64,000 nt of DNA from Terriglobales bacterium (GTDB lineage: Bacteria > Acidobacteriota > Terriglobia > Terriglobales > Acidobacteriaceae), in NCBI GenBank assembly GCA_025934735.1, contig JAICWP010000020.1, positions 1-64,000 of the forward strand, read 5' to 3'. Position numbers and translations under genes: made by a program. The number at the start of each line of letters is the position of its first letter. Within the stretch, counting starts at the first letter, position 1. The notes below the pieces were generated by a model. It worked only from the letters and a program-made list of their open reading frames with translations. It did no database searches and had not been told where the DNA came from. This document shows, piece by piece, positions 1 through 6,759 of the stretch.

Positions 1-303
<303 letters not shown>

Positions 304-323
304 AGGTCAGGTCCTAACAGGCT

Positions 324-1679
324 TCAGCAGCGCACCACGTTAGGCGCGGAAATGCCGCGCGTCGCGTTGCGTGTATCCACCACCAGCTGGGATTCGCGAA
401 CGATGCGGGCATAGTCATAATCCGAGTGGTCGGTCACGATGAGCACGCAATCGTACTGGCCAAAGTTCTCCAGCGGAGCACGCTTCATCTGCAGGTCATA
501 CTTGCGACCCTTACCGACGAAGGGGAAGTAGGGATCGTGATAGGAGACCTCTGCGCCCTGTTTTTGCAGCAGTTCGATAATGGTGAGCGCCGGTGATTCA
601 CGCAGGTCGTCAATGTCCTTCTTGTAGGCAACGCCGAGCACCAGAACTCGGGCGCCGTTTAGCGCCTTCTTCTGGCCGTTCAGAGCGGCGGTGACGGAGG
701 CCAGGACGTGGTAGGGCATACCGGTATTCACTTCGCCGGCCAACTCGATGAATCGCGTCTGGAAATCAAACTCCTTGGCCTTCCAGGAGAGGTAATAAGG
801 GTCCACCGGGATGCAGTGTCCGCCCAGTCCTGGTCCGGGATAGAAGGGGTGGAATCCGAAAGGTTTGGTGGAGGCGGCCTCAATCACCTCCCAGATGTCA
901 ATGCCCATGCGCAAGCAGAGCAGCTTCAATTCGTTGACCATTGCGATGTTGACGCAGCGATAGATGTTCTCCAGCAGCTTGGTCATTTCCGCCGCAGCGG
1001 GCGTGGAAACGCGCACCGTGCGGGCAAAGATCGAGCCGTAGAGCGCCGCAGCCAGGGCCGATGCCTGCGCATCCAGACCGCCTACCACCTTGGGAATGTC
1101 GCGCCGGGCCACTGTATCGTTGCCGGGGTCCTCGCGCTCCGGGGAGAAAGCAACGTAGAAGTCGCCAGCCTCCGAACCGTTGCGGGCGCTTTTCAATTTG
1201 TCTGGATTGCGTTCAAGAATTGGAACCAGCACTTCTTCCGTTGTGCCTGGGTAGGTGGTGCTCTCTAGAATAATCAGCTGGCCGGGCCGCACGTGGGGCG
1301 CTATGGCTTGAGCCGTATTCGTGATGTAGCTCATGTCCGGTTCGCGGTATTCGTCCAGGGGGGTGGGCACGCAGATGATGACTGCGTCCATGCTTTCCAG
1401 TTGAGAAAAGTCCGAGGTTGCGGCCAATCCCTGCTCGCGGGCCAGTTGAATTTCGCCCGGCGTGATGCGGTAGATGTAAGAACCGCCCTGTTGCAGCGTG
1501 TCCACCTTGCGTTGATCAATATCAAAACCCGTAACCGGGAACCGCTGTTCGGTGAAAAGCAGCGCCAGGGGCAGGCCGACATAGCCTAGCCCGATCACCC
1601 CTACCCGCGCTGTGCGCGTTTCAATCTTGTGCTTCAGCGCGCCCGCGAGTCCGGCCAGAGTTTGAGCTTGCGCAGACAT
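324..1679 (-). CDS. Nucleotide-sugar (UDP-HexNAc/UDP-hexose) 6-dehydrogenase
   Basis: The 451-residue protein belongs to the UDP-glucose/GDP-mannose dehydrogenase family, which oxidises C6 of a nucleotide sugar to a uronic acid with NAD+. The N-terminal Rossmann motif is VGVIGLGYVGLPLA, and the catalytic Cys lies in GPGLGGHCIPVDPYYL. That GGHCIPVDP form is typical of the UDP-N-acetylglucosamine/mannosamine branch (WecC, WbpA) and not of UDP-glucose dehydrogenase, so UDP-HexNAc is the likely substrate. The frame is open for 42 codons upstream, but I chose the ATG at 1679 because GGAGGG precedes it and the Rossmann fold follows at normal spacing. A sigma-54-like element lies just upstream. glmS follows and could supply its substrate pathway. 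Confidence 0.9.
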   Translation of the reverse strand: MSAQAQTLAGLAGALKHKIETRTARVGVIGLGYVGLPLALLFTEQRFPVTGFDIDQRKVDTLQQGGSYIYRITPGEIQLAREQGLAATSDFSQLESMDAVIICVPTPLDEYREPDMSYITNTAQAIAPHVRPGQLIILESTTYPGTTEEVLVPILERNPDKLKSARNGSEAGDFYVAFSPEREDPGNDTVARRDIPKVVGGLDAQASALAAALYGSIFARTVRVSTPAAAEMTKLLENIYRCVNIAMVNELKLLCLRMGIDIWEVIEAASTKPFGFHPFYPGPGLGGHCIPVDPYYLSWKAKEFDFQTRFIELAGEVNTGMPYHVLASVTAALNGQKKALNGARVLVLGVAYKKDIDDLRESPALTIIELLQKQGAEVSYHDPYFPFVGKGRKYDLQMKRAPLENFGQYDCVLIVTDHSDYDYARIVRESQLVVDTRNATRGISAPNVVRC

Positions 1680-1701
1680 AATTGCCCTCCGCCCCCTCAA
1701 G

Positions 1702-1717
1702 TGCAATCGAAGTACCA
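1702..1717 (-). promoter_or_regulatory. Sigma-54-like -24/-12 element for the dehydrogenase-glmS unit
   Basis: Read on the minus strand this is TGGTACTTCGATTGCA, against the consensus TGGCACG-N4-TTGCA. The GG-N10-GC core is exact and the -12 box TTGCA is perfect. The expected start of transcription is near 1691, which leaves a leader of about 12 nt containing the GGAGGG ribosome site before the ATG at 1679. The match was made by eye; GG-N10-GC alone is common by chance, and the extended match is what makes this one credible. Confidence 0.55.
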
Positions 1718-1888
1718 ACGCCCGCCAGAGGCAACTACGGTGCGAGGCTCCCATTTCCCTGCGTTTCTGTGCCCTTAAGCGGCTATTCGCAAAGGGGAAC
1801 CCCACCAGAGGCGGGGGACCGCAGTAGAAATGCCAGCACCCGCGACAGACCGGACTTTAGCCGTGGTGCCCGCTCCGCCCTCCCCGAG

Positions 1889-1904
1889 ATGAAATTTTTT
1901 GCAC
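1889..1904. promoter_or_regulatory. Putative enhancer (UAS) copy, divergent form
   Basis: ATGAAATTTTTTGCAC on the plus strand (minus: GTGCAAAAAATTTCAT) is a weaker copy of the 16-bp near-palindrome found in other gaps of this window. It lies about 170 bp upstream of the sigma-54-like element at 1702-1717. The 398-base gap 1680-2077 holds these two sites and nothing else I can recognise. Confidence 0.4.
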
Positions 1905-2077
1905 ATTCCGGGGAAATCGGGGTCCGCGTTTCGCCAAGTTTTTGGGCTGTTGGCAAATATTGTACTGCGCTCAGGTGGTTTGCGCGGAGGACTAATCAGC
2001 CCGATGAGCAATAGCTCAGGAAGTGCAAGACTCTAAGAGGCTTGGGAATGTTGCCAGAGCAGGCCGAGGGCCCAAAC

Positions 2078-2680
2078 TCATGGCTTGGTGCCGCTACCGC
2101 CCGTGCCGGCGGAGCGAGAAGCCGACTTTTCCCTATGAAGGGACTGCTCAATCTGCCGCGTCATAGCAGGTATGTCGAGATCGCGGCCGAGGAATGTGCA
2201 GATCCTCCCTGCTTCCTTCTCGGGCGCTTCCAGCACCGCCGGATATTCCACATAGAGCACAGCGATATTGGGTTGCTGGCCCAGCCAGGACTTGATCTTA
2301 GCGAGGTGCTCCTGGAAGGCGGCAATCACCGAAGCGGTCGGAGTGGTCGGAACCTCTTTGCCCAGGCGTTCCAGCATGCGGTTCTGAGACGAGACCACTT
2401 CCTCTAACGGGCGGCACATGAAAATCACGCGGTATTCGAACTGTTTTGGCAGAGTGGGCAACAGCGAGGAGATGATTTTCACTACCTTACCTTCGGCCTG
2501 GCCCACCACCTCCGCGTTGCGCGACAGGGATTTCACGGATTCCAGTTCGTAATAGCCGCGCGGATTATTGGCATCAGCCGAGCGCTGGCCGTCGGTAAGC
2601 ACGGGCATACCGCCCGCAGCCATCATTTGCATCATTAGGGAAGTACCAGAGCGCGGTATGCCGGAGACGATAGTTATCAT
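2078..2680 (-). CDS. Sulfotransferase-family protein
   Basis: The 200-residue protein begins MITIVSGIPRSGTSLMM. The GIPRSGTS segment at residues 7-14 is the 5'-phosphosulfate-binding loop of PAPS-dependent sulfotransferases. This short bacterial family is often annotated only as 'sulfotransferase' and its acceptors are mostly unknown. A role in sulfating the polysaccharide is possible, but nothing in the sequence proves it. The start is at the extreme N-terminus of the P-loop strand, normal for the family. The C-terminus is Gly/Ser-rich (TGGSGTKP). It may share a transcript with the pseudo-receiver gene upstream, across a 132-base gap. Confidence 0.75.
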   Translation of the reverse strand: MITIVSGIPRSGTSLMMQMMAAGGMPVLTDGQRSADANNPRGYYELESVKSLSRNAEVVGQAEGKVVKIISSLLPTLPKQFEYRVIFMCRPLEEVVSSQNRMLERLGKEVPTTPTASVIAAFQEHLAKIKSWLGQQPNIAVLYVEYPAVLEAPEKEAGRICTFLGRDLDIPAMTRQIEQSLHREKSASRSAGTGGSGTKP

Positions 2681-2812
2681 GAGAGATGGAGAAGTTTTCG
2701 GGCGGCCCAGCTTATCGTTGTGGCGACGCCGAGATTGGCCTCAGTGATTCTCGAGGAAAATCAATTATCCACCAACCCGCTCGCGCCGGTCAACCAAAGC
2801 GCTTGTGAATCG

Positions 2813-3241
2813 TCACGAGTTCCGCATCCGGTGCGGCACGCGGGGCAGAGCACTGTTGCGAGCCGCTGGCATTTCGATTCGGCTATTCCGGCTGCCCGCC
2901 ATGGGCAGCAGAACGCGCAAGCTCTCGACCAAAGCCTGTACCGGTTGGGTGGCGACCACGGCATCAACAGGAGTCGGCAGGCGTGAGTTGCGCCGGTCAC
3001 TGAGCACGATGATCGGCTTCTGGGGGCTGTTCAGCTTGATCCATGCGCACAGAGTAGCCACGTGATCCCACGGGACCTGCGGCCCGATCACCAGCGCGGA
3101 GCAGCCTCCCGGCACCCAACGCAGGCAGACTTCCACGACGTGTTCGGTGGTGAAAACCCGGTATCCGCGTGCCTTGAGCACGGCAGCGCGGAAATAACGA
3201 TGTTGCCCATCGAGCAGGACGATTTCAGAAGACGAGACCAC
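2813..3241 (-). CDS. Degenerate receiver-like (pseudo-CheY) protein
   Basis: With a GTG start at 3241 (GAGG five bases upstream) this gives a 142-residue protein. It opens VVSSSEIVLLDGQHRYFRAA and then shows alternating beta strands and helices like a response-regulator receiver domain: LDGQHRYFRAAVLKARGY, then SALVIGPQVP, then KPIIVLSDR. The third strand, where the phospho-acceptor Asp should sit, reads LVIGPQVPW, with no Asp. It would therefore not be phosphorylated in the usual way. The frame extends to 3490, but that would overlap the transporter gene, so I prefer the internal GTG. No output domain is present. Function unknown; the fold call is by pattern only. Confidence 0.55.
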   Translation of the reverse strand: MVSSSEIVLLDGQHRYFRAAVLKARGYRVFTTEHVVEVCLRWVPGGCSALVIGPQVPWDHVATLCAWIKLNSPQKPIIVLSDRRNSRLPTPVDAVVATQPVQALVESLRVLLPMAGSRNSRIEMPAARNSALPRVPHRMRNS

Positions 3242-3444
3242 TTCAACCTCACGAGTCCAGTTGCCAGCTTCGGGCGCGGAGCACGCGCAGGGGAGGGGTC
3301 GAAGAAGGCGTCGGAACAAAGCGAAGTATAGCACCCAGGTGCTCGCTCCTAGAGGTGAAATTCTTGTTAAAAAGGTTTCCACTTCCTGGGTATTGACAAG
3401 ACGCGGGTGGCGTGAAAACGGCAATGGACGAGTTGCGTCTAATA

Positions 3445-4218
3445 TCAGACCATCAGCATGCGGGCACCGGTGAGCAGCAGAACACCGCATAAAATGCGCT
3501 TGAGCCAGGGCGCCGGAATGCGGCTGCTGAGGCGAGTTCCGAGCAGGGCCCCCGGTATGGAGCCCACCAATAGATAGGCCACTAATGCCAAATCAACCGT
3601 CCCCAAGCGAAAATGCAGCAGGCTGGTAAAGCCGGTCAGCACCACAGCGTGCACGATGTCGGTGCCGACAACCAGAACCGGGGCGCACGGGAACATCATG
3701 AGTAATAGCATTGTGGTAACGCTGCCGGAACCAATGGAAGTCATCCCTACCAGGAAGCCGGCCAGCGCGCCGATGACCATCGCCGCGGGACGAAAACCAT
3801 CTTGCGGAAGGCGCAACTCGCCATCTCCGGCGCGCAGTCGTCCCTGGAAGAGCAGCAAGCCGGGAATCACGATCAACAGCACCCCGGTCACGACCTTCAA
3901 AAAATCGTTAACGCCGCTGCCGTAGTGCGCCCGCAGCAGAGCCAGCACGGCCACACCCGCGATCGCCCCGGGAACGCTGCCCATCAGAAGGGCGGCCACC
4001 AGGAATCGGTTGACCGATCCCTGGCGATAATGCAGATAGCCGGATCCCAGCTTGGTGACGGCGTTAAAGACCGCGTCTGAGCCCACCGCGATGATGGGAG
4101 GCACCCCAAAACCGAAGATTAAAAGCGGCAACAGCAACACTCCGGCGCCCATGCCGGTCATTCCAACCAGCAGCCCTACCAGCAAACCTATTAGGATCTT
4201 AGCGATATCAAGGTGCAT
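3445..4218 (-). CDS. TSUP-family (TauE/SafE) membrane transporter
   Basis: The 257-residue hydrophobic protein has about eight membrane segments and the internal duplication typical of the TauE/SafE (TSUP) family. The Gly-rich repeats GLLVGLLVGMTGMGAGVLLLP near residue 12 and AGFLVGMTSIGSGSVTTMLLL near residue 154 are the two half-signatures. Family members export or take up sulfite, sulfoacetate or related organosulfur anions; the substrate here is not readable. The start is an ATG at 4218 preceded by a sigma-54-like element, which suggests the same control as the polysaccharide genes. The nearby sulfotransferase-like gene makes a sulfur-related role thinkable but unproven. Confidence 0.85.
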   Translation of the reverse strand: MHLDIAKILIGLLVGLLVGMTGMGAGVLLLPLLIFGFGVPPIIAVGSDAVFNAVTKLGSGYLHYRQGSVNRFLVAALLMGSVPGAIAGVAVLALLRAHYGSGVNDFLKVVTGVLLIVIPGLLLFQGRLRAGDGELRLPQDGFRPAAMVIGALAGFLVGMTSIGSGSVTTMLLLMMFPCAPVLVVGTDIVHAVVLTGFTSLLHFRLGTVDLALVAYLLVGSIPGALLGTRLSSRIPAPWLKRILCGVLLLTGARMLMV

Positions 4219-4264
4219 GGGTGCAATCGGGGATAATTTGCATTATCGGACGGTTTTAACTGGG

Positions 4265-4280
4265 TGCACGAATGTTGCCA
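4265..4280 (-). promoter_or_regulatory. Sigma-54-like -24/-12 element for the TSUP transporter
   Basis: On the minus strand the site reads TGGCAACATTCGTGCA: exact TGGCA at -24 and GTGCA at -12 with GG-N10-GC spacing. The transporter ATG is 47 bases downstream. Assigned by eye. Confidence 0.45.
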
Positions 4281-4394
4281 ATCCGAACAAACGCGCAAAT
4301 GCTTAATAAGAGGCTTTGTGAGCAGGCAAAGGCTGGATTGAAGCTGTAGATCCCAACCTGTTTTACGCGGATAGGAAAACTCCGGGTCCGAAGG

Positions 4395-4410
4395 ATGAAT
4401 TAGTTTTCAC
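4395..4410. promoter_or_regulatory. Weak copy of the 16-bp enhancer-like motif
   Basis: ATGAATTAGTTTTCAC matches the right half (TTTTCAC) of the repeated near-palindrome exactly and the left half at four of seven positions. It lies about 115 bp upstream of the sigma-54-like element at 4265-4280. On its own it would not be convincing; position supports it. Confidence 0.3.
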
Positions 4411-4481
4411 TTTGTACCGGACCGATACGCGTAGCCTGAAAGCAGAGGCCCACAGGTCTGCGGAAGCAATCTGGCCCAGAA

Positions 4482-6164
4482 TCAGGGAACTGGTTTAATG
4501 CCCGCTTGCAGTTGCCAGCCGGGGTTCGGTCCGGTTCCGGCATACGCGCCGCGGAACGTGAATGTGCCTTTGAGAGCACGGTTGAAATCCAGATTGTAAT
4601 CAGCATTGGCCGTAAAAGCCGAAACGTTCAGTGCGGTCCCCTGCGCTTGTCCCACCAGCGGATAAAAGTTCATAGAACCGAGGGTCAGGGAGGGCGCGGC
4701 TACGTAATGAGTCGCATTGGCGAAGGTGTCGCTGATGTTATCCGACTGATGGGCAATTGACCCGCTGATAGGCGTGGCCGCGAACACCAGGTTGCCAATT
4801 ACGTCGTCGCCGGTTCTGGCCAGACTGCCGAAATAAATCCCCCTTTGGGTGCTGTAGACAGTGTTGTTGTACACATAGGCCAATTCCAGCGGCAGGTTGT
4901 GGTCGGTAAATACGGCCGCGGCATATTGCCCGTCAACCAGGACGTTGTCATGAAAACTGATTCGGCCCGAACCCTGGAACAAGGCCTCGCGGGGGTTGTG
5001 GTAGAAAAAATTCCCGTAGATCTCGTATAAGTTGCTGGATCCCGGACCGGAGCTCGGAAAGCCGTCCACCAGTAGATTGGGACGATTCCCATCCGGGCTC
5101 GGTTGATCATTCTTGATAAAGACGTTGTTGCGGATAACAGTAGAAGTTGGGCCGGTGGGCATGCCGGGAATGGAAGGCCAGGGCAGCTGATATTTGATCT
5201 CCATGCAGTAGCCAACCGGGTTCTGAATCAAATTATCCTCGATCACGCCGGCAACAAGGGGATCGGTCCCATCGGCATTTCCCAGGTAAATCCCTGTGCC
5301 TGCTCCGATGATCTTGTTGCGCCGGATGACCCATCCCCAGGTTGGCGTCTTGGTGGAGATGCCATCGGTTTGCTGGCTTGCGCCTTGGCCTACCAGAGTA
5401 TTTCTTTGGATCAAAATGTCGTGAGTCAGATTGGAGAGGCCGCCGTGCGCGCTGATGCCGAAGGCGCCGTCGATGCCAAGGCTGTCAATGGTCAGATTCT
5501 CGAGTGCCAAAAAGCTGGAGTTCGCGATCTCGACCGTGTTGGCTCCCACTACCCCCTGAATGACCGCCGGCGAACCCGAAGCAGGGCCGGTGATCACGAT
5601 GCATTGTGAGGCAGTGCCGCGCAAACCGGAAACGTACAGGCCGGGATAGTTTCCCGCCGCCAGGGACAATGTTTCTCCGGGCTGTAGTTTGTTCAGCAAT
5701 GATTTGTAATTGGATGGAGTCGCGTTCACGATTGGTCCGCTAAGAGGCGTGGAGCATAAGGAAGCGGAAGCCGCAGGAGTTGCCAGCGTTGCAAACGCTG
5801 CGTCTCCACTCACCGCCTGGCCGGAAGCATCGGCGGAGTGCACGCGATAGTGGTAGCCGGTTCCGGCGTTTAAACCGTTCAAAATCACCTGGTGATTGAC
5901 CGCCGGGCCGGAGTCCAGGGCAGTCACGGATCCATAGCTGGCGCTGGGGCCATACTCCACCTGGGAACTGGAAGGAAGGTTCGTGGTCCAGGTAACCACA
6001 GCCGAGTTATTGCTCACACTCCCAGCCGCGACTTGTGAGATAGCAAGGGAAGTCGAAGTCGTCGGGTTCTGGCTCGGAGGGCCCGCTTGAGCCACAGGGC
6101 CGCCACCGCAGCCAAAGCATGCCAGCATCACCAGCACGAGGAGAAAGCCAAGGCCAATTCTCAT
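4482..6164 (-). CDS. Lipoprotein with FnIII-like domain and right-handed beta-helix
   Basis: The 560-residue protein begins with a lipoprotein signal, MRIGLGFLLVLVMLACFGCG, with a Cys after residue 15. A fibronectin type III-like domain follows at about 42-127 (AAGSVSNNSAVVTWTTNLPS, then HYRVHSADASGQA). From about 150 there is a parallel beta-helix with short repeated turns (GTGIYLGN, VIEDNLIQNPVGYC, ISFHDNVLVDG), the fold of pectate-lyase-like polysaccharide-binding or cleaving proteins. It is a close paralogue of the protein at 8555-10042, which lacks the FnIII part. Both share STKTPTWGWVIRRNKI. Substrate and catalysis cannot be read; a role at the cell surface on the exopolysaccharide is inference. 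A sigma-54-like element lies 45 bases upstream. Confidence 0.85.
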   Translation of the reverse strand: MRIGLGFLLVLVMLACFGCGGGPVAQAGPPSQNPTTSTSLAISQVAAGSVSNNSAVVTWTTNLPSSSQVEYGPSASYGSVTALDSGPAVNHQVILNGLNAGTGYHYRVHSADASGQAVSGDAAFATLATPAASASLCSTPLSGPIVNATPSNYKSLLNKLQPGETLSLAAGNYPGLYVSGLRGTASQCIVITGPASGSPAVIQGVVGANTVEIANSSFLALENLTIDSLGIDGAFGISAHGGLSNLTHDILIQRNTLVGQGASQQTDGISTKTPTWGWVIRRNKIIGAGTGIYLGNADGTDPLVAGVIEDNLIQNPVGYCMEIKYQLPWPSIPGMPTGPTSTVIRNNVFIKNDQPSPDGNRPNLLVDGFPSSGPGSSNLYEIYGNFFYHNPREALFQGSGRISFHDNVLVDGQYAAAVFTDHNLPLELAYVYNNTVYSTQRGIYFGSLARTGDDVIGNLVFAATPISGSIAHQSDNISDTFANATHYVAAPSLTLGSMNFYPLVGQAQGTALNVSAFTANADYNLDFNRALKGTFTFRGAYAGTGPNPGWQLQAGIKPVP

Positions 6165-6208
6165 GGTATTTGTTGGCGTTAAGCTTTGGCCATAGTAAGC
6201 GAAAATGC

Positions 6209-6224
6209 GGCGATGCTCGCGCCA
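6209..6224 (-). promoter_or_regulatory. Sigma-54-like -24/-12 element for the beta-helix lipoprotein
   Basis: On the minus strand it reads TGGCGCGAGCATCGCC, with exact GG-N10-GC and TGGC-CG agreement at -24; the -12 box is TCGC instead of TTGC. It lies 45 bases before the ATG at 6164 and about 118 bp from the enhancer-like motif at 6342-6357. Confidence 0.4.
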
Positions 6225-6341
6225 CGAAAGGACACGGAGCCGACTGTCCCTTTGGACAACTATTCCCGGTCGGCCGGCGAGGAATTCGTTCGGCCAGGGC
6301 GTTCTTGCGGGCCGGGTAGGAGAAAAAATTCAGGCCAGAGT

Positions 6342-6357
6342 GTGAAAACTTTTTCTC
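6342..6357. promoter_or_regulatory. Putative enhancer (UAS) between the beta-helix gene and the tRNA
   Basis: GTGAAAACTTTTTCTC has left half GTGAAAA and right half TTTTCTC around a 2-bp centre, one mismatch from a perfect palindrome. It sits between two sigma-54-like elements, one reading left (6209-6224) and one right (6531-6546), so a single bound regulator could act both ways. The 595-base gap 6165-6759 contains these sites, a terminator-like hairpin, an inverted repeat and the tRNA. Confidence 0.5.
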
Positions 6358-6389
6358 TTTTCTTTGTTCTTCCCGTACATCGGAAGCTT

Positions 6390-6417
6390 AAGCCGCCCTT
6401 TCGGTGCGGCTTCTTTT
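6390..6417 (+). terminator. Terminator-like hairpin with trailing T-rich tail
   Basis: AAGCCGC at 6390-6396 pairs perfectly with GCGGCTT at 6406-6412 around a 9-nt loop, followed by CTTTT. It resembles a rho-independent terminator reading rightward, but no plus-strand gene ends here. It could end a small transcript starting near 6342 or block read-through toward the tRNA. Confidence 0.45.
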
Positions 6418-6494
6418 AAGTGGAACGCTGGTCACGTTCATGGCTACCCCTCGCGTCTATGTCTAGAAAGCACTGAAACATAACGGGGGATATT

Positions 6495-6517
6495 GTGTCC
6501 CTCCGGTCTAGGGACAC
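6495..6517. repeat. Perfect 8-bp inverted repeat with 7-nt spacer
   Basis: GTGTCCCT (6495-6502) and AGGGACAC (6510-6517) form a perfect inverted repeat around CCGGTCT. There is no T-run after it, so it is not a terminator. It lies 14 bases before the sigma-54-like element and 44 before the tRNA and could be an operator or an RNA hairpin. Function unknown. Confidence 0.5.
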
Positions 6518-6530
6518 TGCCAGCCCGGTT

Positions 6531-6546
6531 TGGGCCGACGTTTGCA
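6531..6546 (+). promoter_or_regulatory. Strong sigma-54-like -24/-12 element before the tRNA
   Basis: TGGGCCGACGTTTGCA matches the sigma-54 consensus at TGG, CG and the full TTGCA, with exact GG-N10-GC spacing. Transcription would begin near 6557, about four bases before the first base of the tRNA at 6561. It could drive the tRNA alone or the tRNA plus the lipoprotein gene at 6760. I see no convincing sigma-70 boxes in the same place. Confidence 0.5.
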
Positions 6547-6560
6547 AGGTGGAACAGCGA

Positions 6561-6639
6561 AGGCGGATAGCTCAACTGGAAGAGCGCCCCGGCTATTACA
6601 ACGGGGAGGTCGCAGGTTCGAGCCCTGCTCTGCCTACCA
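6561..6639 (+). tRNA. tRNA with 10-nt anticodon loop (Val-UAC by 3' geometry, uncertain)
   Basis: The 79-nt sequence folds as a cloverleaf. The acceptor AGGCGGA pairs with TCTGCCT (one G-U), the D stem is GCTC/GAGC with G18-G19, the T arm is GCAGG-TTCGAGC-CCTGC, the variable loop is AGGTC, the discriminator base is A and CCA is encoded. The anticodon stem CCCCG/CGGGG (6587-6591, 6602-6606) is perfect, but its loop GCTATTACAA is 10 nt instead of 7. Counting from the 3' side gives U33, anticodon UAC and A37, hence valine; A73, A35 and C36 agree with valine identity. A15 faces C48, which is not a standard pair. It may be a specialised, suppressor-like or decaying tRNA. Confidence 0.75.
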
Positions 6640-6759
6640 TTTTTTTTTGCTCAGTTCCCGGAAGCAGCGCCACTCCAACGGCCAGCTCTACTGCCCAAAC
6701 ATTGCGGGGCGCGGACGGAATTAGAGACGAACCGATGCTGGGTTAGGGGAGTAAGACCG

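Noticed and set aside
3351-3366. AGAGGTGAAATTCTTG, which looks like a conserved stretch of small-subunit rRNA
   Set aside because: Only 16 bases match and nothing around it continues the rRNA alignment or folds accordingly. It is in a 203-base gap between two protein genes, so it is taken as chance.
3350-3380. GTGAAATTC...GTTAAAAAGGTTTCCAC as another copy of the enhancer-like motif
   Set aside because: The halves are separated by the wrong distance and the arms do not match at TTTTCAC. No sigma-54-like element follows at suitable spacing.
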